Shown piece after piece: positions 1 to 6,511 of a DNA stretch of 12,701 nucleotides. The stretch lies in contig CAZADH010000179.1 of assembly GCA_964483805.1 (NCBI GenBank), positions 1 through 12,701 on the forward strand. The letters are read 5' to 3'. Below the pieces are notes generated by a model. It searched no databases, was not told the origin of the DNA, and saw only the letters and a list, made by a program, of their open reading frames with translations. How positions within the stretch are numbered: position 1 is the stretch's first letter; each line of letters opens with the position of its first letter. The DNA comes from CAZADH01 sp964483805 (GTDB lineage Bacteria > Muiribacteriota > Ozemobacteria > Ozemobacterales > Ozemobacteraceae). A program made the translations under genes and the position numbers.

Positions 1-1278
1 AAATACCGTGTAATTACAGTTTTTACCAACGAAGCAGCGACATTTCACGGTCGGCCGCTGTGGGAGGCAGTTCTGCAGTTCGTCGGCGATCTCAAGATCG
101 CGGCGCGCTGCACCGTTGTGCGTGGTCTCGCCGGGTGCTGCGAAAATGGCGACATCGCGCTGCCGACCATCGAGGTGCTGACCTACAACATGCCGGTGCG
201 CATCGATATCGTGTTGCCCGCTTCCGAGATGCACTTTGTATTGCCCGAGATCGAAGGCATGGTCGACGACGGCATCGTCGGCGTGGCCAATCTCGCGGTC
301 AAGACGCACAAGACGCAGGCCCGGTTGATTCCACGGCAGTTGCGGGTTCGCGATGTCATGACCGCGCAACCCCTGGTCGTGAAGCCGGCGACTCCGATCG
401 CCGAGGCGGCGCGGATGATGCTGACGAAGTCACTCGGTGGTCTGCCGGTGGTCAACGAGTCGGGGCGTGTCGTCGGGGTGTTGACGCAGGGTGACCTGCT
501 GGCCCGTGCCGACTTTCCGTTTCGTCTCGAGTTGTTGGGCGAGTTCGAGTCCGGGGCGATCGGTGGGTACCTCAAAGCCTTTGCCGGACGGGCTGTCGAC
601 GAGATCATGTCGCGCCCGGCGATCACGGTTGGGGGCGAGCGTTATCTGAACGAGGTCGTCACGATGATGCTCGACAAAGACCTCACCCGGGTGCCGGTGG
701 TCGACCAGGGCGAGCGGCTCATCGGGATGCTTACCCGCAGCGATCTGTTCCGGGCGATTGCCCGTGAAACCCCCGACTGGAAGCAATTGCGCGCGGGGCA
801 GGTCGATGTCGCCAACGCCCGGTTGGTGCGCGACGTCATGGACCGCGACTGCGCCTGTGTCGATCGGGCCGGCGGCGTAACCGAGGTGATGAAGCAGATG
901 ACGCAAGGGCGGCGGTCGGTGCTGGCCGTTACCGGTGTGGCGGGGCAGTTCGTCGGCCTGATCACCGACACCGACCTGTTCGAGGTGTTCGGCGACGAGA
1001 AACCCGGATTGTGGGACCTGTTCGTCGCCAGGTTGCCGTTGCTGCAGGTTGGGCGCCGACACCGGCAGATGCTCGCGCGGGCGAGGCGAGCAACGGCGAT
1101 CGACTTCGTGCGTACCGTTCCCGTTGCCGTCTCCGAAGAAACCGAGATCATCGAGGCGATCCGGATCATGCGCCGGAATAAGCTGACATACCTGCCTGTC
1201 GTCGATGGCGCCGGGTGTTTTCGCGGCCTCGTCGGTCGTGACGCCCTGTTGCGGGCAGGTTTGGCCAGAACACAGTAG
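1..1278 (+). CDS. DUF190 (PII-like) domain fused to four CBS domains; 5' end cut by the window
   Basis: The reading frame is open from base 1 to a TAG at 1276-1278 (425 codons), and the domain starts so close to the edge that only a few N-terminal codons are probably missing. Counting from base 1, residues 1-104 look like DUF190, a member of the PII/GlnB-like superfamily, with a VVRGLAG segment and a PVRIDIV strand. Four CBS domains follow, at about 116-171 (VRDVM), 198-255 (VDEIM), 275-330 (VRDVM) and 367-425; each has the PVV or equivalent strand and a final GxxTxxDL-type motif, weaker in the fourth. CBS pairs usually bind adenine nucleotides, so this is probably a soluble two-sensor regulator. 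No enzyme or transporter domain is visible, so the partner is unknown. An ATG-less internal GTG at 118 would cut through DUF190 and was not chosen. Family assignment is confident; function is inferred. Confidence 0.9.
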   Translation, partial: KYRVITVFTNEAATFHGRPLWEAVLQFVGDLKIAARCTVVRGLAGCCENGDIALPTIEVLTYNMPVRIDIVLPASEMHFVLPEIEGMVDDGIVGVANLAVKTHKTQARLIPRQLRVRDVMTAQPLVVKPATPIAEAARMMLTKSLGGLPVVNESGRVVGVLTQGDLLARADFPFRLELLGEFESGAIGGYLKAFAGRAVDEIMSRPAITVGGERYLNEVVTMMLDKDLTRVPVVDQGERLIGMLTRSDLFRAIARETPDWKQLRAGQVDVANARLVRDVMDRDCACVDRAGGVTEVMKQMTQGRRSVLAVTGVAGQFVGLITDTDLFEVFGDEKPGLWDLFVARLPLLQVGRRHRQMLARARRATAIDFVRTVPVAVSEETEIIEAIRIMRRNKLTYLPVVDGAGCFRGLVGRDALLRAGLARTQ

Positions 1279-1323
1279 GTCCGGGGGGGCGTCGTGCGCG
1301 AGGCGCCGCGGCGATACATACAG

Positions 1324-1337
1324 TTGTTGTAGATCAA
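1324..1337 (+). promoter_or_regulatory. Candidate FNR/ANR-type box upstream of the PAS sensor gene
   Basis: The sequence TTGTT-GTAG-ATCAA matches the FNR/ANR consensus TTGAT-N4-ATCAA at 9 of 10 defined bases. It sits in the 124-base gap before the PAS gene. A plausible -10 (ATTAAT, 1362-1367) would put transcription start near 1373, with the box centred about 42-43 bases upstream, close to the class II activator position. No good -35 is needed in that arrangement. The match is seen directly; regulation by an FNR-type protein is inference. Confidence 0.45.
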
Positions 1338-1361
1338 ACGGAGGTTTGCCCGCGCCTTCAG

Positions 1362-1367
1362 ATTAAT
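1362..1367 (+). promoter_or_regulatory. Possible -10 element of the PAS gene promoter
   Basis: ATTAAT matches the sigma-70 -10 consensus at 4 of 6 bases and lies at suitable spacing from the FNR-like box at 1324-1337. An overlapping alternative is the extended form TGCTATGCA at 1368-1376, which would move the start site about 8 bases downstream. The choice between them cannot be made by eye. Confidence 0.25.
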
Positions 1368-1390
1368 GCTATGCATCGGGCAAGAGTGAC

Positions 1391-1398
1391 GAGGAGGG
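1391..1398 (+). promoter_or_regulatory. Ribosome binding site for the PAS sensor gene
   Basis: GAGGAGGG lies 4 bases before the GTG at 1403. This strong Shine-Dalgarno sequence is what decides in favour of the GTG start codon. Confidence 0.75.
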
Positions 1399-1402
1399 CA
1401 CC

Positions 1403-3226
1403 GTGAACGACGATCGAAAGACGCGAGAGCAATTGATCGACGAACTCAACGAGTTGCGGCGGCGGGTGGGCGAGAGCCCTGTCTGGCATCGTGACGCCGA
1501 CGGTGGCTGGGAGACCCTCTGTGATGCCATTGGCAGCGCCATCTGGCTGCTCGATGACCAGTTTCGCATTTGCCGCACGAACCGCACCGCCGAGACGATG
1601 TTCCAGATCCCCAAAGACAAACTGATCGGCCGGCATTGCTGGGAGATCGTTCATCAGAGCCACCAACCGATTCCCCGGTGTCCGGTGCTGCGGGCAATGC
1701 GCTCGAAGAAGCGTGAGCAGCTCGATGTGCCAATCGGCGAACGTTGGTTCGAGGTAACGGTCGACGTGGCCACCGATGCGAGCGGCACGGTGATCGGCTA
1801 CCTGCACGTGGTTGCCGATATCACGGCGCGCAAGCGGGCCGAGGAACAACTGCAGATGCGGGAACGCCAGTTGCGCGCGCTGCTCGAATCCTCGACCGAG
1901 AGCATGTTCCTGATCGACACCGAGGGTCGGGTCATCGAGGCCAATCAATGCACGGCGGCACGGTTAAACGTCGAGCGGTCGGCACTGAATAAACATACAA
2001 TGTATGACTTGTTGCCGGCAGAGGTCGCGCAGCAGAGGGCTCGACACGTCGAGCGCTTGATCGAGACGAAGGAAGCGGTTCAGTTTGTCGACGAGCGCCG
2101 CGGCCGCACCATGCTCAACTCGCTGCACCCGGTGATCGACAACGATGGGCGCGTCACCCACGTTGCCGTGTTCGGGCGCGACATCACCGAAGAGAGGGCG
2201 GCGCGCCAGGCGATCGAGGAGAACCGGCGACAGTTGGAAGAAATGAACGCCATGTTGCAACTGGTCATCGACACCATCCCGGTGCGCCTGTTCTGGAAGG
2301 ATCAGCAGTCGGTCTATCTTGGCTGCAACGCCGTGTTCGCGCGCGACGCAGGACGGGAGCGGCCGGCACAGGTCGTCGGCGAGAGCGACGGCACGATGCC
2401 CTGGCGGGATCAGGCCGAGGCCTACGTGGCCGACGACCAGGCGGTCATGACGTCGGGGACCGCCAAAGTCAATTTCGAAGAACCGCAAAATACGCCGACC
2501 GGTCAACGCATCTGGCTGCGGACGACCAAGGTGCCGTTGCGCGACGCCGCCGGCAACGTCACCGGGGTGTTGGGCACCTACGAAGACATCACCGAGCACA
2601 AGGTGCTCGAACAGCGCATTCGCGAGAGCGAAGAGCGCTATCGTAGCCTGTTTGCGAACAGTCAGGCGACGATGCTGGTCATCGATCCCACGAACGGCAA
2701 GATCGTCGATGCCAACGCCGCGGCGGCGAGATACTACGGCTACTCGATCGAAGAGTTAACGACGATGAGTATTGCTCAGATCAATACATTGTGTGCTGAC
2801 GAGATTTTTGCCGAGATGGCTCGGGCGAAAGCCGAACAACGCAACCACTTCTTCTTTTTTCATCGCCTGGCCAGCGGTGAGATCAGGGCGGTCGAGAGCT
2901 ACAGTGGGCCGATTCGCCTGGGCGGTCGCGATCTGCTCTACTCCATCGTGCACGACATCAGCGCGCGCAGAAAAGCCGAAGAAGAAAGGGAGCACCTCAT
3001 TCTCGAGTTGCGTGAAGCTCTCGCCCGTATCAAGACGCTGTCGGGCATGTTGCCGATCTGTGCCTCGTGCAAGAAGATCCGCAACGACGACGGCTACTGG
3101 GAACAGATCGAGGTCTACATCAAAGAGCGCTCCGAGGCCGAGTTCAGCCACGGCATCTGCCCGGAGTGCATCAAGAAACTGTATCCCGAACTCGCTGGGC
3201 GGATGAAGGAGAAAAAGGGCGGCTGA
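1403..3226 (+). CDS. Four-PAS cytoplasmic sensor with C-terminal CxxC...CxxC domain
   Basis: This 607-residue protein has no signal peptide or membrane segment. PAS-like domains lie at about 36-144, 154-264, 283-397 and 410-522, each ending in a DIT or DIS signature (VADITARK, GRDITEE, YEDITEH, VHDISARR) that leads into a helical linker. PAS1 has the C79...PxxC93 pair common in some PAS families. After a coiled-coil linker (about 523-546), residues 549-596 form a compact domain with C553xxC556 and C586xxC589 around a GYWEQIE core, resembling a conserved tail found on many PAS and response-regulator proteins. No histidine kinase, GGDEF, EAL or DNA-binding domain is present, so the output is unknown; metal binding by the four cysteines is inference. 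It starts with GTG behind a strong RBS and may be under FNR-type control. It faces the convergent BLUF-EAL gene. Confidence 0.92.
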   Translation: MNDDRKTREQLIDELNELRRRVGESPVWHRDADGGWETLCDAIGSAIWLLDDQFRICRTNRTAETMFQIPKDKLIGRHCWEIVHQSHQPIPRCPVLRAMRSKKREQLDVPIGERWFEVTVDVATDASGTVIGYLHVVADITARKRAEEQLQMRERQLRALLESSTESMFLIDTEGRVIEANQCTAARLNVERSALNKHTMYDLLPAEVAQQRARHVERLIETKEAVQFVDERRGRTMLNSLHPVIDNDGRVTHVAVFGRDITEERAARQAIEENRRQLEEMNAMLQLVIDTIPVRLFWKDQQSVYLGCNAVFARDAGRERPAQVVGESDGTMPWRDQAEAYVADDQAVMTSGTAKVNFEEPQNTPTGQRIWLRTTKVPLRDAAGNVTGVLGTYEDITEHKVLEQRIRESEERYRSLFANSQATMLVIDPTNGKIVDANAAAARYYGYSIEELTTMSIAQINTLCADEIFAEMARAKAEQRNHFFFFHRLASGEIRAVESYSGPIRLGGRDLLYSIVHDISARRKAEEEREHLILELREALARIKTLSGMLPICASCKKIRNDDGYWEQIEVYIKERSEAEFSHGICPECIKKLYPELAGRMKEKKGG

Positions 3227-3359
3227 CGAACGGCATACGGCGGGGCGCGACCGCCGGGCGCAGGCAAGGTTTCACATCGGCATGGCGCCCCCGGCCTTGA
3301 TGTGCAGGCTTCGCCGTTGCTCGTAGGATGCGTGGTTCCTCTTGTCGGGTTCGCTGTCG

Positions 3360-4583
3360 TCAATCGGGCCAGTGGACGATCGGGGACAGTTGTTCGAACG
3401 TGGGCTTCGCGAACAGATATCCCTGGAATAGCCAGATGCCTTCGTCTCGGAGCCATCTGTACTCCTCGACGGTTTCGACGCCTTCGGCGAGAACGTCGAT
3501 GCCCAGGTCGGTCGCGGTGGTCATGATGCCCTTGATGATCGCTTGCCGTGGTCCGTTGTTATCAACGCCGCGCAGAAGATTCATATCGAGTTTGAGCAGG
3601 TTCGGCTGAAACTCGGCGAGCATGTTGAGCCCGGCATAACCGGCGCCGAAATCGTCGATCGCAAACCGCAACTTCGTGCCCCGGTACTTTCTGATCGTTG
3701 CGGCGAAGGCGTCGAAGTCGTCCACCACTTCGCTTTCGAGAACCTCGAGGACGAGCTGTTCCGGCAATATGCCGTATTTCTCCGCGGTCTCGAGAACCTC
3801 GGGAATCGTCGATGGACGGTTCATCACGCTCGACGGAACCATGTTGAGGTTCAGGCGCGTGGGCAACCCCAGGTGCCCGGCCATCTGTAGGGCGAACAAC
3901 CTGCTGCGGGAGTCGAGATCGGCCATCTGCCCGGGAGCAACACGGTCGAGCACGTGTCTGGCCGGTTCCTGGTTCGTCCCGCGCACAAGCGCTTCATACG
4001 AAAAGATCGTGTGGTGACGCGTGTCGACAATCGGTTGAAAAGCGCACGAGAATTCGCGTTTCTCCGGCGCCGGGATCCCCGCCCGCGGCGAAAAAGGGTG
4101 GGTTTCGATCGGCTGCGGCCGAAGGCTGCTCGAGCCGTCGGGAAGAAAATTGTCGCTCACCCGACTGCGCCAGCGACCTTGCTTGAAGGCCTGAAGGAGT
4201 TTGCGCGCGCGGCCCTCGGCAACGGCTGCCAGCGGTTGCGCTGCGGTCGCCATCTCGGGGGCGTCGGTGACTTCTCCGGTCTCGGTCGCCGAGATGTCGG
4301 CGTATCCCATCGACCAGTCGCTGAACGATCGCTCGGCAATCGGTTCGCGAATGATGACGGTGACCCGCTGATGGCGCGGATCCTTTGCGAGCGTGGCCAT
4401 CAGTTCGTCGAGGCTTGATTCCTCCCCTTCGAGGACCTGAAAAAAGCTGCCGCCGGAATACAGCAGCATGCCGGTGATGCCCTTGCGGACATTGTTGCGG
4501 CGCGATGTCTCGAGAATCTGCGTGAGATCGGCCCGGCTGAAGAAGTGACTGGCTGCACTGCAGTAGATCAATTGGATCATCAT
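3360..4583 (-). CDS. BLUF-EAL blue-light-regulated cyclic di-GMP phosphodiesterase
   Basis: The protein is 407 residues from the ATG at 4583, chosen because GGAGG lies 9 bases upstream and the BLUF fold begins at once; a second ATG follows directly, and an upstream in-frame ATG at 4649 adds 22 unrelated residues. Residues 3-97 are a BLUF domain that binds FAD, with the photocycle residues Tyr7, Asn31, Gln49, Trp90 and Met92. A linker (98-175) leads to an EAL domain (about 178-404). The expected metal and catalytic residues are visible: E197 of the EAL motif, N247, E280, D310-D311 (DDFGAGY), K331, E367 and Q387. It should therefore hydrolyse c-di-GMP to pGpG in the cytoplasm when lit, as Klebsiella BlrP1 does, which has the same size and order. 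E. coli BluF/YcgF, with a degenerate EAL, is a less likely model. It lies downstream of nemA on the same strand (71-base gap). Confidence 0.95.
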   Translation of the reverse strand: MMIQLIYCSAASHFFSRADLTQILETSRRNNVRKGITGMLLYSGGSFFQVLEGEESSLDELMATLAKDPRHQRVTVIIREPIAERSFSDWSMGYADISATETGEVTDAPEMATAAQPLAAVAEGRARKLLQAFKQGRWRSRVSDNFLPDGSSSLRPQPIETHPFSPRAGIPAPEKREFSCAFQPIVDTRHHTIFSYEALVRGTNQEPARHVLDRVAPGQMADLDSRSRLFALQMAGHLGLPTRLNLNMVPSSVMNRPSTIPEVLETAEKYGILPEQLVLEVLESEVVDDFDAFAATIRKYRGTKLRFAIDDFGAGYAGLNMLAEFQPNLLKLDMNLLRGVDNNGPRQAIIKGIMTTATDLGIDVLAEGVETVEEYRWLRDEGIWLFQGYLFAKPTFEQLSPIVHWPD

Positions 4584-4592
4584 GGCAGAGGT

Positions 4593-4597
4593 CCTCC
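4593..4597 (-). promoter_or_regulatory. Ribosome binding site deciding the BLUF-EAL start
   Basis: On the minus strand GGAGG is 9 bases before the ATG at 4583 and 12 bases before the adjacent ATG at 4580. It supports initiation here rather than at 4649, where no comparable site is visible. Confidence 0.65.
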
Positions 4598-4654
4598 GCG
4601 AGTTCTGGCGCTGCGGTGCCGGCATGACAACGTGCCGACGCCGGATCATTCACA

Positions 4655-5764
4655 TCACCGATGGTCGCCTGACCTGAACGGGTAGTCGGTGTAGCCTTTC
4701 TCGGTGCCGCCATAGAAGGTGGCGCGGTCGTAGGGAGTCAGCGCAACGCCTTCCTGGATGCGTTCGGCAAGATCAGGATTGGCAATATACATCCTGCCGA
4801 AGGCGATGGCGTCGGCCTCGCCATTGGCCACGGCGGCCTTCGCGGTCTGCGGCGAATAGCCGCCCGCCGAAATGAAGGTGCCGCCAAACGCGCGGCGAAA
4901 CAGCGCCGATGTCGACGGGGCGCCCTCATTGGTGGCGTCACCGCCGCCGGCGCCGGTGGCGCGCGGTTCGATCATGTGAACGTAGGCGATGCCGCGGCGA
5001 TCGAGCTCTTTCAACACGTAAGTGAAGAGCGCGATCGGGTCGGAGTCACTCATGTCGTTAAACGTGCCGTACGGCGACAGACGCACACCCACGCGGCCTT
5101 TGCCCCACACGCCGATGGCCGCGTCGACCACCTCGAGCAAGAGGCGCGCGCGGTTCTCGATCGATCCGCCGTATTTGTCATCGCGCTTGTTGCTGCCGTC
5201 TTGCAGGAATTGATCGAGCAGGTATCCGTTCGCACCGTGGATTTCGACGCCGTCAAACCCGGCTCGTTTGGCGCAGGTCGAGGCGTGGCGGTAATCGACG
5301 AGAAGCTTGTCGATCTCGGCGTTGGTGAGCGCATGCGGCGTTTCGAATTCTACCTGGGTCCAGGCCGCGGTCAGGGCTTTGCCCGTCGGTTTGATCGCCG
5401 ATGGGGCCACGGGCGGGCGGCCATCCGGTTGAAATGATGAATGCGAGATGCGACCGACGTGCCAGAGTTGCGCCAAGATCCTGCCGCCCTTGGCGTGGAC
5501 CGCATCTGTCACGAGTTTCCAGCCGTCGACTTGCTCGGCGCTATAGATGCCGGGGGTGGCCGGATAGCCCTGCCCCTGCGGGTTGATCTGGGTCGCTTCG
5601 GAAACGATCAGGCCGGCACCGGCGCGCTGTGCGTAATACGTGGCATTCAGTGCATACGGGATATTGCCCGGCTGCTTGCTGCGCATACGGGTCAGCGGGG
5701 CCATGACAATGCGATTGGGTAAAGAAATATCGCCAAGTGTGAGAGCGTCGAAAAGGGTGGTCAT
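4655..5764 (-). CDS. nemA: Old Yellow Enzyme family ene-reductase, NemA type
   Basis: This 369-residue protein has the full length of the family and is an FMN-dependent TIM barrel. Visible signatures are the N-terminal NRIVMAPLTRMR with Thr25, Q99 in LAQLWHVGR, the substrate-binding pair H176 and N179 with Tyr181 in HGANGYLL, the YGGSIENRARL segment (198-208), and the FMN phosphate-binding C-terminal half SAGGY...AFGRMY (299-326). Members reduce activated C=C bonds (N-ethylmaleimide, enones) and often nitroesters or nitroaromatics with NAD(P)H in the cytoplasm. The His/Asn pair is of the OYE1 kind; E. coli NemA has His/His. The start has AAGGAGA 6 bases upstream. It sits between an FMN split-barrel gene and a BLUF-EAL gene on the same strand. 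Family call is very secure; nemA as symbol is by similarity, and the natural substrate is unknown. Confidence 0.94.
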   Translation of the reverse strand: MTTLFDALTLGDISLPNRIVMAPLTRMRSKQPGNIPYALNATYYAQRAGAGLIVSEATQINPQGQGYPATPGIYSAEQVDGWKLVTDAVHAKGGRILAQLWHVGRISHSSFQPDGRPPVAPSAIKPTGKALTAAWTQVEFETPHALTNAEIDKLLVDYRHASTCAKRAGFDGVEIHGANGYLLDQFLQDGSNKRDDKYGGSIENRARLLLEVVDAAIGVWGKGRVGVRLSPYGTFNDMSDSDPIALFTYVLKELDRRGIAYVHMIEPRATGAGGGDATNEGAPSTSALFRRAFGGTFISAGGYSPQTAKAAVANGEADAIAFGRMYIANPDLAERIQEGVALTPYDRATFYGGTEKGYTDYPFRSGDHR

Positions 5765-5770
5765 GTCACG

Positions 5771-5777
5771 TCTCCTT
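5771..5777 (-). promoter_or_regulatory. nemA: Ribosome binding site of the ene-reductase gene
   Basis: AAGGAGA on the minus strand, 6 bases before the ATG at 5764. It is near-consensus and fixes the start. Confidence 0.7.
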
Positions 5778-5786
5778 CAGCGTAGA

Positions 5787-5797
5787 ACATATAATGT
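5787..5797 (-). promoter_or_regulatory. Short AT-rich palindrome before nemA, possible operator or -10 region
   Basis: On the minus strand ACAT-TAT-ATGT is a perfect 4+4 palindrome in an AT-rich island (5786-5801) inside GC-rich DNA, 22 bases before the nemA start. AT-rich islands of this kind often mark the -10 region, and nemA genes are frequently regulated by a local repressor. No repressor gene is next to it and the arms do not extend further, so this is weak. Confidence 0.25.
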
Positions 5798-5868
5798 ATT
5801 ACGAACGCCGGTGGGTAGTCGCCGACAACGTGGGCTGGCCCGGTCACGTCACGGTCGCGGCGCGTCTC

Positions 5869-6312
5869 TCACGGGACCAGTTCAAACACTTCTTGAAATC
5901 GCCTGACCAGATAGTAGCGGTCGACTTTGACTCGTACGAGTGCGGAGCTCGGTGAGCCGACGAAGTCGTTCAGGTGGGGGTGCCGCGTCTGAAACCGCTC
6001 TTTGAGTCGGCCTTCTTCGGCGGGCTCGACGACGTCGATGGCGCCGAGAACGGTGACCGCCGCTGCCCGCTGAAAATCGGTCACCGAGTGCGACCGGTTG
6101 TCGATCAGCAGCGAAACGCGCGGGTTGCCCTGAAGATTGCGATACTTACGGGTGGCGCGCGCGGTGGCAAACAGCAGGCACTTCAGGTCTTCAGTTGCAT
6201 CGAAGGCCACCAGACCGGTATACGGATGCCCCTCGCTGTCGGTGCCAAGGACCGCGAGATCCTGCGTGCGGAGCAGTTCTCGCAGGGTGTGCCAGGCATC
6301 TTCATGCGACAT
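5869..6312 (-). CDS. Pyridoxamine 5'-phosphate oxidase-like FMN-binding split-barrel protein
   Basis: This 147-residue protein has the usual length for small split-barrel flavin proteins. The N-terminal helix (MSHEDAWHTLRELL) is followed by the first strands LAVLGTDSEGHPY and GLVAFDAT, then FATARATRKYRNLQGNPRVSLLI, a pattern typical of this superfamily, and a C-terminal DRYYLVRRFQEVFEL. Such proteins bind FMN or F420, less often haem, and reduce or oxidise small molecules; many have no known substrate. The start at 6312 is chosen because GGAGG lies 5 bases upstream; an in-frame ATG at 6345 would add 11 residues without a good RBS. It is first in a same-strand run with nemA (104-base gap) and the BLUF-EAL gene, and is divergent from the PhnD-like gene. 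Fold assignment is good; true PdxH activity is unlikely at this size. Confidence 0.85.
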   Translation of the reverse strand: MSHEDAWHTLRELLRTQDLAVLGTDSEGHPYTGLVAFDATEDLKCLLFATARATRKYRNLQGNPRVSLLIDNRSHSVTDFQRAAAVTVLGAIDVVEPAEEGRLKERFQTRHPHLNDFVGSPSSALVRVKVDRYYLVRRFQEVFELVP

Positions 6313-6317
6313 CGCGA

Positions 6318-6322
6318 CCTCC
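6318..6322 (-). promoter_or_regulatory. Ribosome binding site deciding the split-barrel protein start
   Basis: GGAGG on the minus strand, 5 bases before the ATG at 6312. It favours this start over the ATG at 6345. Confidence 0.65.
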
Positions 6323-6470
6323 ATTGAAAACCAGGGATGCGTCAACGATACGGAAGAAGATTGGCAACGTCAATGCGGTGGCAAAACCTGCATGGCGTCA
6401 AGGATGCCGCCTTGCGAAGACGGTGAAGTGACGGTCTGGCGCTGCGGCAGGCGTGCCGCGGCTGCCGAGT

Positions 6471-6500
6471 TTGTGCAACGGGTTCACTGTGTCGTAAAAT
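6471..6500 (+). promoter_or_regulatory. Candidate sigma-70 promoter for the PhnD-like gene
   Basis: TTGTGC (6471-6476, 3 of 6 to the -35 consensus) and TAAAAT (6495-6500, 5 of 6 to the -10 consensus) are 18 bases apart. Transcription would start near 6507, only about 5 bases before the ATG at 6512. That implies a nearly leaderless message or a real start codon further downstream. The rest of the 199-base divergent gap (6313-6511) shows no other clear element. Confidence 0.4.
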
Positions 6501-6511
6501 GTGGCAGGCAC

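Noticed and set aside
430..2599. Long - strand frames at 430-1062, 642-1376, 1358-1948 and 1964-2599
   Set aside because: They are antisense to CBS and PAS domains that match known families throughout. Their products show no recognisable motifs and no ribosome binding sites were seen.
1403..3226. Possible histidine kinase annotation for the PAS protein
   Set aside because: After the last PAS domain only a short coiled coil and the Cys module remain. There is no H-box, N, G1 or G2 motif.
3256..3290. Inverted repeat GGGCGC...GCGCCC between the convergent PAS and BLUF-EAL genes
   Set aside because: The 23-base loop and lack of a T-run on either strand make it a poor terminator; such 6-base pairs are common by chance at this GC content.
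5790..5795. Perfect TATAAT on the + strand
   Set aside because: There is no -35 at suitable spacing and no + strand gene for about 700 bases. It is better explained as part of the AT-rich nemA upstream region.
6137..6511. N-terminal extension of the PhnD-like frame to 6137
   Set aside because: The extension overlaps the divergent split-barrel gene, is Arg/Ser-rich shadow sequence, and would bury the signal peptide more than 160 residues inside the protein.
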